Shown here: piece by piece, positions 31,750 through 42,400 of the stretch | Numbering within the stretch: the stretch's first letter is position 1 | How the letters are laid out: each line of letters starts with the position of its first letter | NCBI GenBank assembly: GCA_963575745.1 | Contig: CAUYUJ010003865.1 | Span: forward strand, 1 to 64,000 | DNA from: Prorocentrum cordatum | Lineage: Eukaryota > Sar > Dinophyceae > Prorocentrales > Prorocentraceae | Reading direction: 5' to 3' | DNA length: 64,000 nucleotides | The notes under the pieces: model-generated | Told to the model about the DNA's origin: nothing | The model's input: the letters and a program-made list of their open reading frames with translations, nothing else | The model's database searches: none | Program-made: the position numbers and the translations under genes

Positions 31750-34700
31750 TTACGACGACGCGCCCCAGACGTCGTCGAAAACTTCCCCCAAGGCTAAGGA
31801 GGCGCCTCTGCTCTCGGCCGCGGCGCCGACGCCGCCCGGCCCCGACGTCGTCGTCGCCAGCGCGAGCAACATCGCTAGAAATACGGCCTCAAACGAGCCC
31901 GTGTGGAATGCATCACCCGCCACGGCCCACAACTCGCGCGACGCGAATGTCGAGGCGATCGATCTGTGCCGGCCCTGGAGGTGTATCCCCTGGAGGTGAA
32001 GGGCTTCCAGGCCATGCATGATGCGGCAGCGGTCCAGGAGCAGCGGCTTCAGGCCAGGCTTCAAGCAGCTCACGTAGTTGAAGCACGGCTGGTAGCGGCC
32101 AATCTCCTGGCTCAACTCCATTGTGCCGCACTTGTCCGATGGCAGCTGCACGCCGTTGAAGCTCAAGATCTCTGCCTCTCTGGGGCATACTGCGGCGAGC
32201 CCGCCGAAAGACTCGCGCAGGCTGTCCCAGTTCGCGGGGGCGGACGGGCTCTTTCCGTGGAAGCCGAAAGCGTCGTCGTGGAGTTTGGGCCATGAGGCCC
32301 CGCTCGCCCTCGCGTCCTCGCGGCAGGGAGGGGCAGAGAGGAGGGGGGCGAGGAGGCGGACGAGGAGGAGGACAAGGACGAGAGCGACGAGGGCTGGAGG
32401 GGGCCAGGAAAGGTGCCACCTGGCGGCGCCTCTCTCCAGGCTCTATTCTGGGCTGGCCGGGCGGCTGCCGCTGCTCCCCGAACGTCGGTCTTCCTCCTCC
32501 TCCTCCTCCTCCTCCTCCTCCTCCTCCTCCTCCTCCTCCCCCTCCTCCTCCTCCTCCTCCTCCTCCTCCTCTTCCTCTTCCTCCTCCTTCTCCTTGTCCT
32601 CCACCGCCTCCTCTTCCTCCTCCTGACCTCCTCCTCCTCCTCCCCCTCCGAAGACGAGGAGGGAAAGAAGGCAGGATGGGGGGGCCATATACATGCCGGT
32701 CCTCGCGGGAGGCGCCGACGCCCGAGCGGCCGAGGCGGTCGATGCACCCCTGGACCGCGGGGTCGTCCTCGGCCAAGAGGAAGTCCTCCAGGGGGGCGGC
32801 GCCGTGGCAAGTGAACCTGCCGAGGAACTCGTTGAAGCGAGCATAGAAGTCGCACTTCGAGACGCCCAGGGAGTCGAGGAACTCGACGCGGACGCACGGG
32901 ATGTAAATCCGCGCTCGGCTCTGCGGCGTAGCGAAGCACCGCGGGTCGAGCTTGGCCGCCTGGGCGTGCCATCCCCTGTCGGCCAGCAGCCGCATGGTGG
33001 TGGCCAAGTTGGACTCGTGCACGCTCTTGCCCTTCGGCGGAGTGGCGAGCCGACATACATTCTCGAAGATCGACAACGGGAGGCAAGACGCGAGCGGCTT
33101 CGTCGTGTCCAGGGTGTCCATGTAGTCAAGGATGTGGTGGAATACCTCCCCTGTCTGGCCCGTGCCATCGGCCACGCAGGTTCGGCTGTCATCCTCCGCC
33201 TCGTTCTCGTTGCAGGCCGACACAGTCTTGCATGGGAACCCCCCGATCACTCCGTCGGGGTCCCGTGGGACCGAGGCTCTCGCCCTCGGCGCCCTCGAAA
33301 ACTCGTAGGCGTCATCATCCTTCAGCGACTTCACGTCCCCGAAGAGCTTGGGCCCGCGTGACCGGTCGTACGAGAAGGCGGCCTTGAGGAATTTCTGCTT
33401 CTTCGGGTCGCAGTCGCACGAAAACTGATGCACCATCTGGAACGTCGACGTGCACACCTCGCGGATCGCCTCGGCCGCTGCGCGCACGGCCAACACCGGC
33501 GCGTCACTACCAGCACATACAGACCCAAATGTGTATGTGCGCCCGCGGCAGAACATGCTGAGCGCGACCAGCTCGCCCCTGCTGCAGCGCTTGAGGCATT
33601 CGGCGGCGATGCCCTTCAGGTACCTGGGGAGGGCGCTCGAAAAAACGGGCGAGGAGGAGGAGCGCAGCGACCAGCGAGAGGTGCGACCTAATGAAAAGGG
33701 CAGAGAGACAGGCATAAAAGGGGACCCTCGCCTGGCAAGCCTAAATGGGCACCTTCACCTGTCAAGCTTAAAGGGGCACCTGGACCTGGCAGGCTGAAAT
33801 GGACGGTCGACGAGGTGCTCACCCTCAGGGAGGAAGAGGAGGAGGCGACGACGACGCCGACGTCTTTGATCGGCTTGAGGCCGAGGGGAAGGTGGCCGGG
33901 GCGCATTATCCGCCCAGATCACGTGGCGGGTTTGCGCAGCGACTCAGGCGCCGCATGGCAAGAGTCCCAGTCCGGCACGCAGGCCCGGTACACAGGGAAG
34001 TGGGTCAGCAATGATGTGCCGACCTGAGCCCCTGGCGCCGCCGCCTGGGGATCCTCCGGCAGGTGAGGGAGACGAGGCCGCTTGATCTCCGGAGGAGCGG
34101 GGTCCTCGCAATGGCGACGCGGCATCCCGCGCACACGCGGGAAGTGCGACTGGGCTGGATCTCGGTTGCGCGAGGCAAGAGGCTCGAGCATATCGCGGCA
34201 GTTGTCGGTGAATCGCCTGGCGATTGACCCCCCCCAAGAATTTTTTTTTGTTGCCCGCGCAACCGCGGGCACGGGGCCTCACCAAACGATTTATTGCCCA
34301 ACAAAAAGTTGACACTACCCCCAAAAAAGTTGTCACACACACAAAAAAGTTGTCACACACACCCGAAAGTTGTCACATACAAACACGCACACACCCCAAA
34401 CAGTTGTCACACACACCCCCAAACAAGTTGTCACTACCCCCAAAAAAGTTGTCACACACACCCAAAAAAGTTGTCACACACACACACACGCACACCCGAA
34501 AGTTGTCACACACACACACACCAAAAAGTCGTCACACACACACACACCCAAACGAGTTGTCACTACCCCCAAAAAGGTTGTCACACACACACCCAAAAAG
34601 TTGTCACACACACCCCGAAAGTTGTCACAACCCACCCACCAAAAGTTGTCACTATCCCCCCAAAAGTTGTCACTCCACCCCCGATTGCACCCCAAACTTC

Positions 34701-37440
34701 GCGCGCGAAAAACGTGTCAGAACGGTGTCCTGGCACGTTTTCGGGGAGGGGTGACGACGCCCGGCGGGGCTGGAGTGACAACTTTTGGGGGGGTAGTGAC
34801 AGCTTTTTGGGGTGTGTGTGTTTTTGTGTGTGACAACTTTGGGGTGGGTGTGTGACAACTTTCGGGTGTGTGTGTGTGACAACTTTTGTGTGCGTGTGTG
34901 TGTGTGTGTGCGTGTGTGTGACGACTTGTTTGGGGTCTGTGTGACAACTTTTTTTTGGGGGGGGGTGACAACTTTTTTGCGTGTGTGTGACAACTTTTGG
35001 GGGGGTAGTGACAACTTTTGTGTGTGTGCGTGTGTGGCAACTTGTTTGGTGTGTGTGTGTGTGTGTGACAACTTTCGGGGGGGGGGGGCGACAACTTTCG
35101 GGGGGTGTGTGACAACTTTTTGGGGGGCAGTGACAACTTTGGGGGGGGGGCAACTTTGGGGGGGTGGGGGGTGACAACTTTTTGGGGGGTAGTGATCATT
35201 TGTTTGGGGGTAGTGAAAACTTGTTCTGGGGGGGTACTGACAACTTTTTTTTGGGGGGGGGTCGTGGCAACTTCTTTGGGGGTAGTGACGTTTCGGGGTG
35301 GCTATTCGCGGCTGCTCCTTGCTCTGCTGGGTGACAACTTTCGGGGCGTGCGTGGCAGCTCTCCTGGGGGGAATGGCAACGTGACGGGGGGTCGGGCCAA
35401 GATCGGCAGGGCGCGGGTGGTTTTCTTGTGCGGGGGGACAACTCTCGGCGAGGCGCGCGCCAACTCTCCGCGTCGGGAGCACGGCGACGTGGGACAGGGG
35501 AGCATCGGCATAGCATCGGCATGAGTAGTCAGCAGTGGCTCAAGACCCCCCCCCTTTTTGCCACGCCCCCTTTTGTCAGTAGCGTTGCTGGGGGATGCCA
35601 GCCCATCCTCGGATGTCAGAATTTCTCCCATACCATACAGGCGGCAGTTGTTCGTTCCGACTGAGAAGAGCTGATAGAACAGCTCACGGCAACGAAAATG
35701 TCACGAATTTCGGCTCTGCCGAGCCTGTGCTTTTTGATGTTCCCGGAGGCCTCTCTAGTGCGGGGGCAGCAGTAATTTTTCGGGGGGGAGGTAGGTAGGT
35801 AAGACGCAGGCTGGGACGCTGGGTCGTGCTCTGTGTGTCTCAACGCGTGTGGCGTGCTATGACTTTGCATAGGCTCTGGGGCCGCAGATGGGCACCCAGA
35901 GTGGGAATGAAGAGGGAAACTGAAAGCGCAGACTCCGTGACAGCCAGCACATCTCTACACTCAACTCCAACGGTGCCCGATTTCTGCAGGGAGGCTACTC
36001 TGGCCACAAAATGGCTGAGAAGTTCCAGGGAGCGCGCCGTCTGCGCCTGATCCGGGGGGGAGGGGGGGGGGGGAGGGGGGGGGTCGGGGCGCTAAGAGGG
36101 CCCACGCCCCTTGAGGCATCGGGAAGCACCGGCCTAGATCGCCCCGAACGGGCCTCAGGAGGCCCGAGCTTTTGGCCGAGAGTCATCCTGTTCCACCAGG
36201 TCCTCGAAGGTCTTTCCTGGAAATGTCATTGTTTTGCGATGGCCCCACGGGGCCCCATGGCCCACGAATCGCCCCTGGAAGTATTTTGTGAAAGGCCCCA
36301 CGGGGCCCCATGACCCGGCCCCTGGATCCCGCGGGCGCGGCCCGACGAGAAAAATGTCGAGGCGGATCCAACGTCGCCGACGAGGGCCCTCGAGCGAGGG
36401 TCGAGCGGCCTAGGGAAAAACCCGGGGCCCTTGTCGGCGACCAGTCCTCCCCCCCACGAGGACGCCTCGCGCTCGCCGTCCTCGCCGCCCCTCGCCCGGC
36501 CTCTCCCCGAGCGAAGGCGGGAGCCGCATCGACGACGGCGCCTCCGAGGCCGAGCGCGAGCAGGCTGGCAGGGGCGGGCGAACAGGGGAAGGAGGAGGAG
36601 GGAGAGGACGAGAAGGAGCAGTAGCCGATGTGGCTGAGGAAGAAGGGCAGGGGGGGAGGGGATGGCCAGACCAAGGGGCTCCGGATGGGGGCTCCGATCC
36701 AACGCCCAAGCTAGTATACAGGCGGAGCGCAATGTAAGAATGCAAGGCCATCGGGCCTTCCGAACTGGACGTCCACGGACGTCGAAACTTGCCGACTAAG
36801 GACGGAAGGATGCAAGAGTACCCGTAGCCTGTAAGCAAGGATCCAAGAGTGCCCTTCGCACCGCACCTGAAAACGACAGGGGGAAAGGGCGAGCGGATTT
36901 TCTGAGCATCCAATCTAGATCAGAATTCAAGGTGCGAGCGTCCCCACCGCAGGCTCCCGACGCCAACGCCAGACCAGACCTCCCCGCGGCCTGGCGACTG
37001 GCAATCTGTATCTGAATTCGACCCACTCACCTCCGCTTACGCTTTGGAGGAGGGCGTTCGGGCTTCCACTTTTCCTTTGTGTGGAAGGCCTCCTCCATGT
37101 GCTTGTCACCCGTAGTGTGCCTGCCCTGAGCAAGCCACTCTAACGCCACTGACCTAGCATGCGTCGGCGATGAGAACCATCCCGAATTGAGCATCAAAGT
37201 GCAATTCTTGTGAGTCGGGCATTTGCACGTGGTTTTGTAGCAATGCCCCCAGATGAGATGCATCCGCCCCACCTCGATATTCGTGGTGTTGTCGATGTAC
37301 CTGTGGGGCCATCGATTGTAGCGTTGTCCGAAGATGTGCAAATCCAAATCCACCAGTAATCTGTCAAGATCGTGAGTGGCCACAGGGTCAGCGTCCGTCT
37401 CGACGGGCACGTCCTCCAGGAATCTAGGACTCGAAGCTTT
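31750..37440 (-). CDS. DNA (cytosine-5) methyltransferase-like protein
   Basis: A C5-MTase fold enzyme that would methylate cytosine in nuclear DNA. Motif I is FGSVCAGSDAPVLA, motif IV is GGFPCKTVS with the catalytic Cys in PC, motif VI is ENV (FENVCRL), and motif VIII is QSRARIYIPC. After an intron come a motif IX-like CLKPGLKPLLLDRC and motif X GDAFHTGSFEAVFLAML. Exons: an upstream exon ending at 37031 (Cys/His segment CKCPTHKNC, basic end KRKR), 34216-33923, 33623 to about 32690, and about 32310-31750. Introns 34217-37030 and 33624-33922 are GT-AG and both phase 2, which supports linking the exons. The third intron holds a TCC array and its exact sites are unresolved. The 5' start is not found. 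Dinoflagellates are known to carry many divergent C5-MTases, some inside retrotransposons; no LTR or RT was seen next to this one. Confidence 0.7.
32483..32655. repeat. TCC array in an intron
   Basis: TCC triplets inside the last intron of the methyltransferase-like gene. Confidence 0.85.
34295..35375. repeat. Kilobase inverted repeat of TTGTCAC / GTGACAA units
   Basis: The left half (34300-34680) is about 25 units of AAAGTTGTCAC separated by CA-rich spacers. The right half (34785-35370) is about 25 units of the reverse complement GTGACAACTTT with GT-rich spacers. The centre (34700-34780) has ACGTGTCAG and an inverted CTGGCACGT. The whole lies within the 2.8-kb intron of the methyltransferase-like gene. 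Confidence 0.9.
35400..37000. other. Intron sequence without further exons seen
   Basis: Rest of the large intron. It includes a poly-G tract at 36049-36085. Open frames occur on both strands (36000-36700), but none shows domain character. Confidence 0.4.
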
Positions 37441-37841
37441 TCACAACTTCCCCCTAAGAAGAGGAAGGGGGGAGGACGAGAAGAGGAGGAGGAGAAGCAG
37501 GATTTTCAGGCCGGGCCACTGGAATCCCCGAGGCTGGGCACCTTCAAAACATCCTTGAGGCCGCCAGGGGGCATGCACAGAACGACAACTCAATCGCACC
37601 CGTACACATACACATGCACACGCTTGCGAAACACACGCAATCACGCATGCGAATGCACTTCAAAACTGCCCGGGGGGGCCTGGAAGCTGAACGGAGGAGG
37701 ACCTTGACCTTGATCTTGACTCACCCGTGGCGCCATCCTGGTCTGAGCGTGCCAGGCCGTGTACTATGTATGTCTTCAGAACCCCAAGATGTTCTTACAA
37801 CAAAAGCAATGTTCGTCTAACATAACCCGATGTGCTGAGCG

Positions 37842-38272
37842 GAACCTCCTCATGGCTAGGCCTCGAGGTGACGGCATGGAGCCCTATAGGACCGCATCGA
37901 TCCTAGGGCGTGCCCCCATAGCCATTGACGGGTGAGATGACTGCGGGAGGCATTCGCTGGAATCCCGCGGAGCATTATTCTCAAAGAGGGTAGCTGAGCT
38001 AACCTGATTGAGCGTCTAAAAAACCGACGACGCAATCTAGCAAGTCCTGACCCGCGGCGTCCTCTGATTGAGCGTCATCAGAGGGCGCCGCGGGTCAGGA
38101 GTTGCTAGATTGCGTCGTCGGTTTTTTGGGCGAGGGGGAGGAGGAGGAGGAGGAGGAAAAGGAGGAGGAGGAGGCGGGCGCCGGCCGAAGCGTCGCCAGC
38201 TTGCACTAACAACGACGGGCTATGAGCAAAGTGCACTGTAGGGATCAGCACTCGGCGAATGCTGATCCCCAC
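37842..38272. mobile_element. Insertion within the composite repeat
   Basis: Absent from the otherwise collinear copy near 29035. It contains a 110-bp palindrome (38018-38127), a short GGA tract, and a terminal hairpin GGGATCAGCA...TGCTGATCCC (38235-38265). No coding sequence was seen and the target duplication is not clear. Confidence 0.6.
38018..38127. repeat. 110-bp palindrome
   Basis: Arms start AAAAAACCGACGACGCAATC and end GATTGCGTCGTCGGTTTTTT, nearly perfect over about 50 bp each, with an 8-base loop (TGAGCGTC). TGATTGAGCGTC is directly repeated at 38005 and 38065. Confidence 0.9.
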
Positions 38273-38617
38273 CGAAAGGGCCAATCGGGGCTGACCACGG
38301 CCAGGCAGGAAGACAGGGCCAGGCCAGGAGCACGCCAAATCAGTCCCGGACAGAGGGCGGCCAGGGAGCGAGGATAGCGTTACAGGGGCGCCCTCTCTGA
38401 GGCCCCCCCTCCGCCCCAGAACCCCAACCGGGCCCTGGGGAGGGTCCAGGAAAGCACCGAGAGGGCTCCAAGAGGCCACCCCAGTGGGTGCATAACAAGA
38501 GCCTCGAGTTATATACGCCACGGGGGGCTTCTTGGGGGCATCTTGGGACCTCTTGGGGGCCGCCTGGAGCCGTCTTGGGGCCCTCCTGGGGCCCTCCAAG
38601 GGCGCTGCCCCTCGAGA

Positions 38618-38845
38618 CCAGGCGAACTGGATTCCAGTTCGCTCCGCAATGGCTCCATATCCCGAGATCGGGCGAACTGGATTCCAGTTCGCCCCGAAAT
38701 GGCGAAACACCTCCCCAAGATCGGGCGAACTGTTCGGGCGAACTGGATTCCAGTTCGCGCCGAAGTGGCCCCAGATTCCAGTTCGCCCCGAAGTGGCCCC
38801 ATATCCCCCCGAGATCGGGCGAACTGGATTCCACTTCGCGTCAAA
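38618..38845. repeat. Array of 21-bp palindromes
   Basis: Four near-complete copies of a palindrome GCGAACTGG-AT-TCCAGTTCGC (38622, 38672, 38738, 38819) and two half copies (38725, 38774). They are spaced by about 45-80 bp with a shared CCGARRTGGC and CATATCCC spacer. Confidence 0.85.
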
Positions 38846-38984
38846 ATGGCCGCAGATCACATAACAAGAGCCTCGAGTTATATACGCCACGGGGGGGCTC
38901 TCGGGGGCCTCTTGGGACTCTCTAGGTGACGGCTTGGAGCCGTCTTGGGGCCCTCTTGGGGCTCTCCGAGGGCACTGGGGCCCC

Positions 38985-39175
38985 CGGAGGAGGAGGAGGA
39001 GGAGGAGGAGGAGGGGGGGGAGGAGGGGGAGGGGGAGGAGGAGGAGGAGGAGGAGGAGGAGGAGGAGGAGGAGGTCAGGAGGAGGAGGAGGAGGGGGAAG
39101 AGGAGGAGGAGGAGGGGGAGGAGGAGGAGGGGGAGGAGGAGGAGGAGGAGGAGGAGGAGGAGGAGTAGGAGGAGG
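38985..39175. repeat. GGA array
   Basis: GGA triplets with GGGGGA units. Confidence 0.9.
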
Positions 39176-39407
39176 TCCTCAGCGGGTGGCACAAACTACG
39201 CCATCGCGGGCTTCACGCGAACTTAATTAGCCTTAAAGAGGGGCCAAAAAAGCCCAAGACCCCCAGCACTCCCCCAGGCCCCCCAAGACGCCTGCAGGCC
39301 GCAGGACCCCCGCCGCCTGTTATGTTGCGAGGTGGCGACGGGGGGGATCAGGGGGGCCCGAGCGCCTCGAAGGGAGGGGCGCCCTGAACAGAGACAAGCA
39401 ACATCCT

Positions 39408-42400
39408 TTATCCGGAGGAGGCTCTGTTGTTACCCCCATCCTCCTTGCGGCCGCTGGCGAGGGTGTCCGCGCAGTCGCCGTCGCCCAGCTGCTGAGGCTG
39501 CTGAGGCTGCTGAGGTGACGGGTCTGGGTCGCCGCCCCCGCCGCCATGACCACGCGACGCAAGGTCGCCATCATCGCCGCTGCCAGCAGGCCCAGCAGGC
39601 CCAGCAGGCGGAGGATCGATGCAGTCCATCTCGCGCATGTCCTCCTCGTGCTTCCTGGTCCGCGCGTCGAGCACCGTGGACTCGCATTGAAAACATACCA
39701 GCATCTGCCGCTCCATCTCATCCGCGTCAATCAGGGCCTCGAGGTCCCGGGCGAGCTCCAAGGCGAAATCCTCGAGGTCGCCGCCGCTGCCGCGATGGCC
39801 GCTCGCCCCTGAACCTGCTGCCTCAGCGGCAGATCCGCGCCCCTCTCCAGCACCGGCGGCAGGTCCGCGGCCCGGCTCGGGCCTGCGTCGCTCCCTGGCT
39901 GGCAGCGGCGGGGGAATCGGCGCGCAGAACACGTCGAAGGCGTCGTCAGTGGATCCCTTTTCGTGTGTGGCAGGGGCGGCGTCACTCACCACGATGACGA
40001 CGGGCTCGTAGTTCGGGTCCTTGCCCTTGATCTCCACGGCGTCCAATGCCCAGGGGCACTCCGCTTGGATATAGAGCCCACGCAGCCACCTCGTCAGAAC
40101 AATCTCGTCACCAAGCTGGCACCGAAGCCCCCCGCGAGGTTCCAGGACCATTGCTGCGAGTTTCTGAGAGCACGCAGACGCGCACTCGCCCGCGCCAGGG
40201 CCGATAAGATCCGTCAGCTCGGCGAAGCCGCCGTAGGAGTCGGTGTCGGTCTGGACGAAAGCCTCCCGGCGAAACCTCAGCACCGATCCAGGTCCAACTT
40301 CTGCGTCACCGCATCCGTCCGCGGACATCAGCGTGAAGAGCTGGACTGCCTCGTGGATGCCAGCTGCATTGCTCGCGCCGCTCAGCATCGCGAAAACCAC
40401 GATGTCGAAGGGCGCTTCCCCGTCGCGGATCGGCAAGGGAAGCGCGTCGGGCTGGTGCAGTGGCCCCATCACGTCGTCGAAATCGCCGGCGGGGCGGCAT
40501 CTGCGAGATATCGAAATCAGGACGTCAGACTTGAGGACTGCTTCACGGTTCGGGCACCACTTGCCCAGGACTTTGACAATGCGCTCCTCGCAGTATCTCA
40601 GGCGCCGAGGGCCTGAGCAGCAGACGCCCTTGCAGCGATGCGGGTAAGTGGCGTCGAACTTTTCGGGCGGCTGCACAGTCTTGGTCTGGTTCTTGAAGCT
40701 GGACGCGGTCTGCTTGATCGACGCCCTCGACCTGTCCTGAACAATGGACCTCAACACGTCAACCGATATCGGGAATGTCGACCCCGTCGAACCCGACGAG
40801 CCCGCGGCCACGGCGCCCTCCCGGGCCTGGCGGGCGACGCAGCAGAAATCGACGGAGTCCTTCGGAGGCGTCGCGGCCCCGACGCACGGCGACAGCGCCA
40901 CGATGGCGGCCTGCGGGGCAATCAAACCCACAAAGAAAGTCCGGTTCCACCTCCCTTTCTAGAGGCCTCCTAGATGGGGTCAGAGCAGATGGGGTCGGAG
41001 GATCTCGCCGCATCGCCGATGCATCGGCGATGCAACGGCGACGCACTGGCGACGTCGGCGATGCATCGGCAACGTCGGCGCGAAGGAAAGCGGGCCCCAC
41101 ATCGAGCCGCATCGCCGATGCGTCGCCGACGCATCGGCGATGTGGCGCGGTCCTCCGACCCCATCTACTCCGACCCCATCTAGGTGGCCTTGACTTTCAC
41201 CCTCCCTCCCTCCCCATCCCCTCCTTCCCCTTCCCTCCCCTTCTCCTTCTCCCTTCTCCCCCCCCCATTCGCCCTTGCCCTCTTCCCCCTCCCCTCCCGC
41301 GCCGCAGGCCTGGCGCTTGGCCGCGGGCGTCATGGGCACGAGCTCCTCGGGCGCCGGCACGATCGCCCGGGCCTGGGGGCAGGCGACAAGGGGAATTTGG
41401 GGCAATCGGCGGTGGACAAACCTCCCTTCAGCAAACCCCCCTTAGTGAAAAGGGCCTGGGGCCGAAACGGACGGACCTGGACCCGCAGACGTGACGGACG
41501 GGGCGCCCTCTCGCGAACCGAAAACGGCCAATTCCGCAATCGACTCGCCAGGGCAGGAGGTCTGTCCACCCCCGAGGCAGGGGGGGAAGTAAGGATGAAG
41601 ACGAGGAGGAGAGCGGGGGAGGAGGAGGGGCAGGGGAAGAAGGAGTTGTCTAGATGAGGCCTCACTCACTTTGGGTCGGAGTCGGAGGAGGAGGAGGAGG
41701 AGAAGGGGGGGGAGGAGGAAGGAGGAGGAGGAGGAAACGGGGCTGGGAGGGGGGAGGACGAGGAGGAAGCGGGGCAGTGGGAGGCAGGGAGAGGAGGAGG
41801 ACGAGGAGGAAGGACAAGGAGGAGAAGGCCACGGCCACCTGAGCCGCCTGGCCCGCGATCGCAGCTGGAGATACTGCTGCCGCGGCAGCCGCTGCGTCTC
41901 GGAGCTTCTTGAGAGTCCTCTCGGCCTTCGACCTGGCAGCGTCCTCCTCAGCGATCCGCGCGAACTTGGCGTGAACCTCCGGCGACTCTGCGCTCCAATG
42001 GCGGCGCGCGATTTCCCAGGTTTCTTTAGTCCCCGGGTTGTATGGGACCCCTGCTTTGCTCCACTTCTCGAACAGCTCCGCCCGGTAGTGCAAGATATCC
42101 GACTTGGCGTTCCTCACCCTCTCGTCGGGCACAAGCTCCTGCGCCACCAGCGCCGAGGCCTCGCCGCCCTCGCGGTCGTGCTCACGCCGAAGGTCGTCCT
42201 GTTCAGTCTCCCAGGCGCGGCGAATAGCCCGTCTCTGCTCGGCCGCCTCGGCGTTGACGTATCGAGCAGAGAGTTGCGAGAATCCAGGACCAGAGCCGTG
42301 GACGGACCCCGTAGCGTCGATGAGCCGCCTATTGCGGGCGTGCCGACGCTCGATGTCGGCGACGCTGAAGGACAGGCAAAGTAGGAAACACTTGATCTGA

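Larger units (their letters stand above)
37665..38560 (+). repeat. Composite dispersed repeat, interrupted copy
   Basis: Matches 28862-29320 in two blocks, 37665-37835 and 38273-38530, separated by an insertion of about 430 bp. Confidence 0.75.

Noticed and set aside
34224-35524. Several 100-200 codon frames through the TTGTCAC array
   Set aside because: They derive from the 11-bp unit and CA spacers, occur on both strands, and lie inside an intron supported by flanking exon phases.
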